From Rhinopomastus cyanomelas (taxonomy: Eukaryota > Chordata > Aves > Bucerotiformes > Rhinopomastidae): a DNA stretch of 64,000 nucleotides. Numbering within the stretch: position 1 is the first letter of the stretch; every line of letters begins with the position of its first letter. The DNA lies in assembly GCA_013400115.1 (NCBI GenBank), contig VXBP01008239.1, positions 373,484 to 437,483 of the forward strand, in the 5' to 3' direction. The notes beneath the pieces were generated by a model that saw nothing but the letters and a program-made list of their open reading frames with translations, was not told the origin of the DNA and searched no databases. A program made the position numbers and the translations under genes. Of this stretch, positions 62,903-64,000 are shown one piece after another.

Positions 62903-63299
62903 AAGGGAACCTGAGATTTTTTTGCATGGAGGGGACTGGGAGAAGCACTGGGGGGAACATCAGTAGTGTCTCCAGTGCAGGCAAGAGGTGGTCCCTCTGC
63001 GGCTTCCTGCTCGCTCCCTCACCAGCTGTCTCTGTGGGGATCACGAGCCCGAGTCTGCACCTCTGCAGTGCTCCCCAAGGTGACGAGGCAGCAGAGAGAC
63101 GGGAGTCGTGTGCCGCTGCCGTGTGTGGGTCTGCCTGTGGGTTTGAATCCCTCTCTGTGCCCTGACTAGTAGTTCCCTGGGTACCTGAGCTGGGAGTGGA
63201 GACGGGGAACAGAACAAGACCTACACAGTCCAAGGGGAGGTGGTTTGTGACCGACTGCGTCACTCGGTCCTTAGCAAGAGGCAAGAGCGCCGAAGGAGC

Positions 63300-63790
63300 C
63301 GGTGGACATGCTAAGCGAGCAGCTGCTCATCAGCTGTCCCCAGTCCTGGCTAACTGGGGACATCCCAGAGGACTGGAATTGGCAAAGGTGATGCTTGTCT
63401 ACAAGAAGGGTTGAAAGGATGATCTGGGCACCTGCAGACTGGGTCAGTCAGACCTCAGTGCCAGGGAAGGCTGTGGCACAAATCACCCTGAGTGCCTTTG
63501 AGCACCGTCTCATGCAGGACGACCAGTCAGCAGCGTCTGTGAGAGGTCCTGCTTGACCAGTCTGAGCTCCCTCTGTGACAAGGTGACCTGCCCAGCAGGT
63601 GAGGAAAAGGCTGTGGGCACCAGCAAAGCCTGTGAAACCATCTCCCATGGCATTCCTGCAGAGATCCCAGCTGGCCATGGCTTGAAGAGGTCAACACTGT
63701 AGTGGGTGGATGGCCAGGCTCAAAGGGGGGCTGGGAGTGGAGTCAAGTCCTGACAGGACCCATCTGGAGAGGCTTCTGGAAGCAGAGTTC
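63300..63790 (+). pseudogene. Decayed CR1-type reverse transcriptase (ORF2) fragment
   Basis: Pieces in three + frames align in order with the CR1 ORF2 reverse transcriptase as I remember it: the VYKKG motif near 63403, SVPGK-like coding near 63455, CDKVTC near 63580, a degraded SKAxxTxSHGIPAE near 63630, and HGLKRSTL then W-V-D-G-Q-A-Q-R near 63700. Frames switch repeatedly, with stops, so it is dead. It is the only recognisable polymerase-domain remnant in the window; the other copies begin at or after the ORF2 C-terminus. Confidence 0.75.
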
Positions 63791-64000
63791 GCTTTAGGGT
63801 AAGGGGTGTTAGCAGAAGCCCTTCCAGAGCACCCGACCTGGGTGCGTCAGAGTGGGAGGCAGAAGAATGGGGTGAGCCCAAGGGGCTGCCTCAGCCTCTG
63901 TGCTGGCCCAACTGAGCTGCTCCTCTGGAGCTCAAGGTCTCCAAAGCCACATCCAGGAGCCCTGAAGGGATGCTCTGCATGGCAAAGCCCAACCATCACG
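63791..64000. other. Sequence to the right edge, nothing recognised
   Basis: It may be a continuation of the LINE remnant or unique DNA. No motif could be supported. Confidence 0.3.

Overview
The window is vertebrate, and almost certainly bird, nuclear DNA. Three things support this: spliced protein-coding exons, an intergenic landscape dominated by truncated CR1 (chicken repeat 1) LINE fragments, and a WNT4 protein that matches my memory of the chicken protein almost residue for residue. Base composition is GC-rich with several CpG-dense stretches, as on avian microchromosomes. I cannot name the species. By hand count about 11 kb, roughly a sixth of the window, is recognisable CR1. That is high for a bird and fits lineages with CR1 expansion, but this is only a hint. 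No prokaryotic system, CRISPR array, tRNA or rRNA was seen.

Two genes are present, in convergent (tail-to-tail) order. (1) Positions 200-289 on the + strand are the last coding exon of CDC42, the ubiquitous C-terminus ending in CVLL, followed by a 3' UTR with a poly(A) signal near 1633. The rest of CDC42 lies off the left edge. (2) WNT4 lies on the - strand and its whole coding region is in the window: five exons at 40157-40233, 28586-28821, 26588-26719, 26230-26372 and 25340-25807. They join to exactly 351 codons plus stop with GT/AG at every intron. Introns are 11.3 kb, 1.87 kb, 215 bp and 422 bp. A CpG-rich promoter surrounds exon 1, and further CpG-dense stretches lie beside exon 2 and downstream of the stop codon.

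Layout: 1-1.66 kb CDC42 end; 1.66-21/25 kb intergenic with many CR1 fragments and simple repeats; 25.3-40.2 kb WNT4, with CR1 copies and a tandem repeat in intron 1 and a 23-bp minisatellite filling half of intron 4; 40.2-41.1 kb WNT4 promoter and CpG island; 41.1-64 kb WNT4 upstream intergenic DNA with CR1 copies, short tandem arrays and several AT-rich, homeobox-motif-bearing islands that could be WNT4 enhancers. A decayed CR1 reverse-transcriptase fragment closes the window.

CR1 labels used here are informal. Type I ends in a unit starting gactggatctaggggatcc and ending with attctatg. Type II is the element with ctggccagag/cagcctgg and an actcagggttgg end. Type III carries gacaggacaagaggaaacag and a subtype-specific end. 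Type IV ends with ctgagctcagagggct. The most unusual feature of the window is the behaviour of the type I 3' terminal unit of about 75-80 bp. It occurs in tandem at many loci, alone as a 73-bp insertion with a 5-bp target duplication, and grafted onto a type II body at two separate loci with the same junction.
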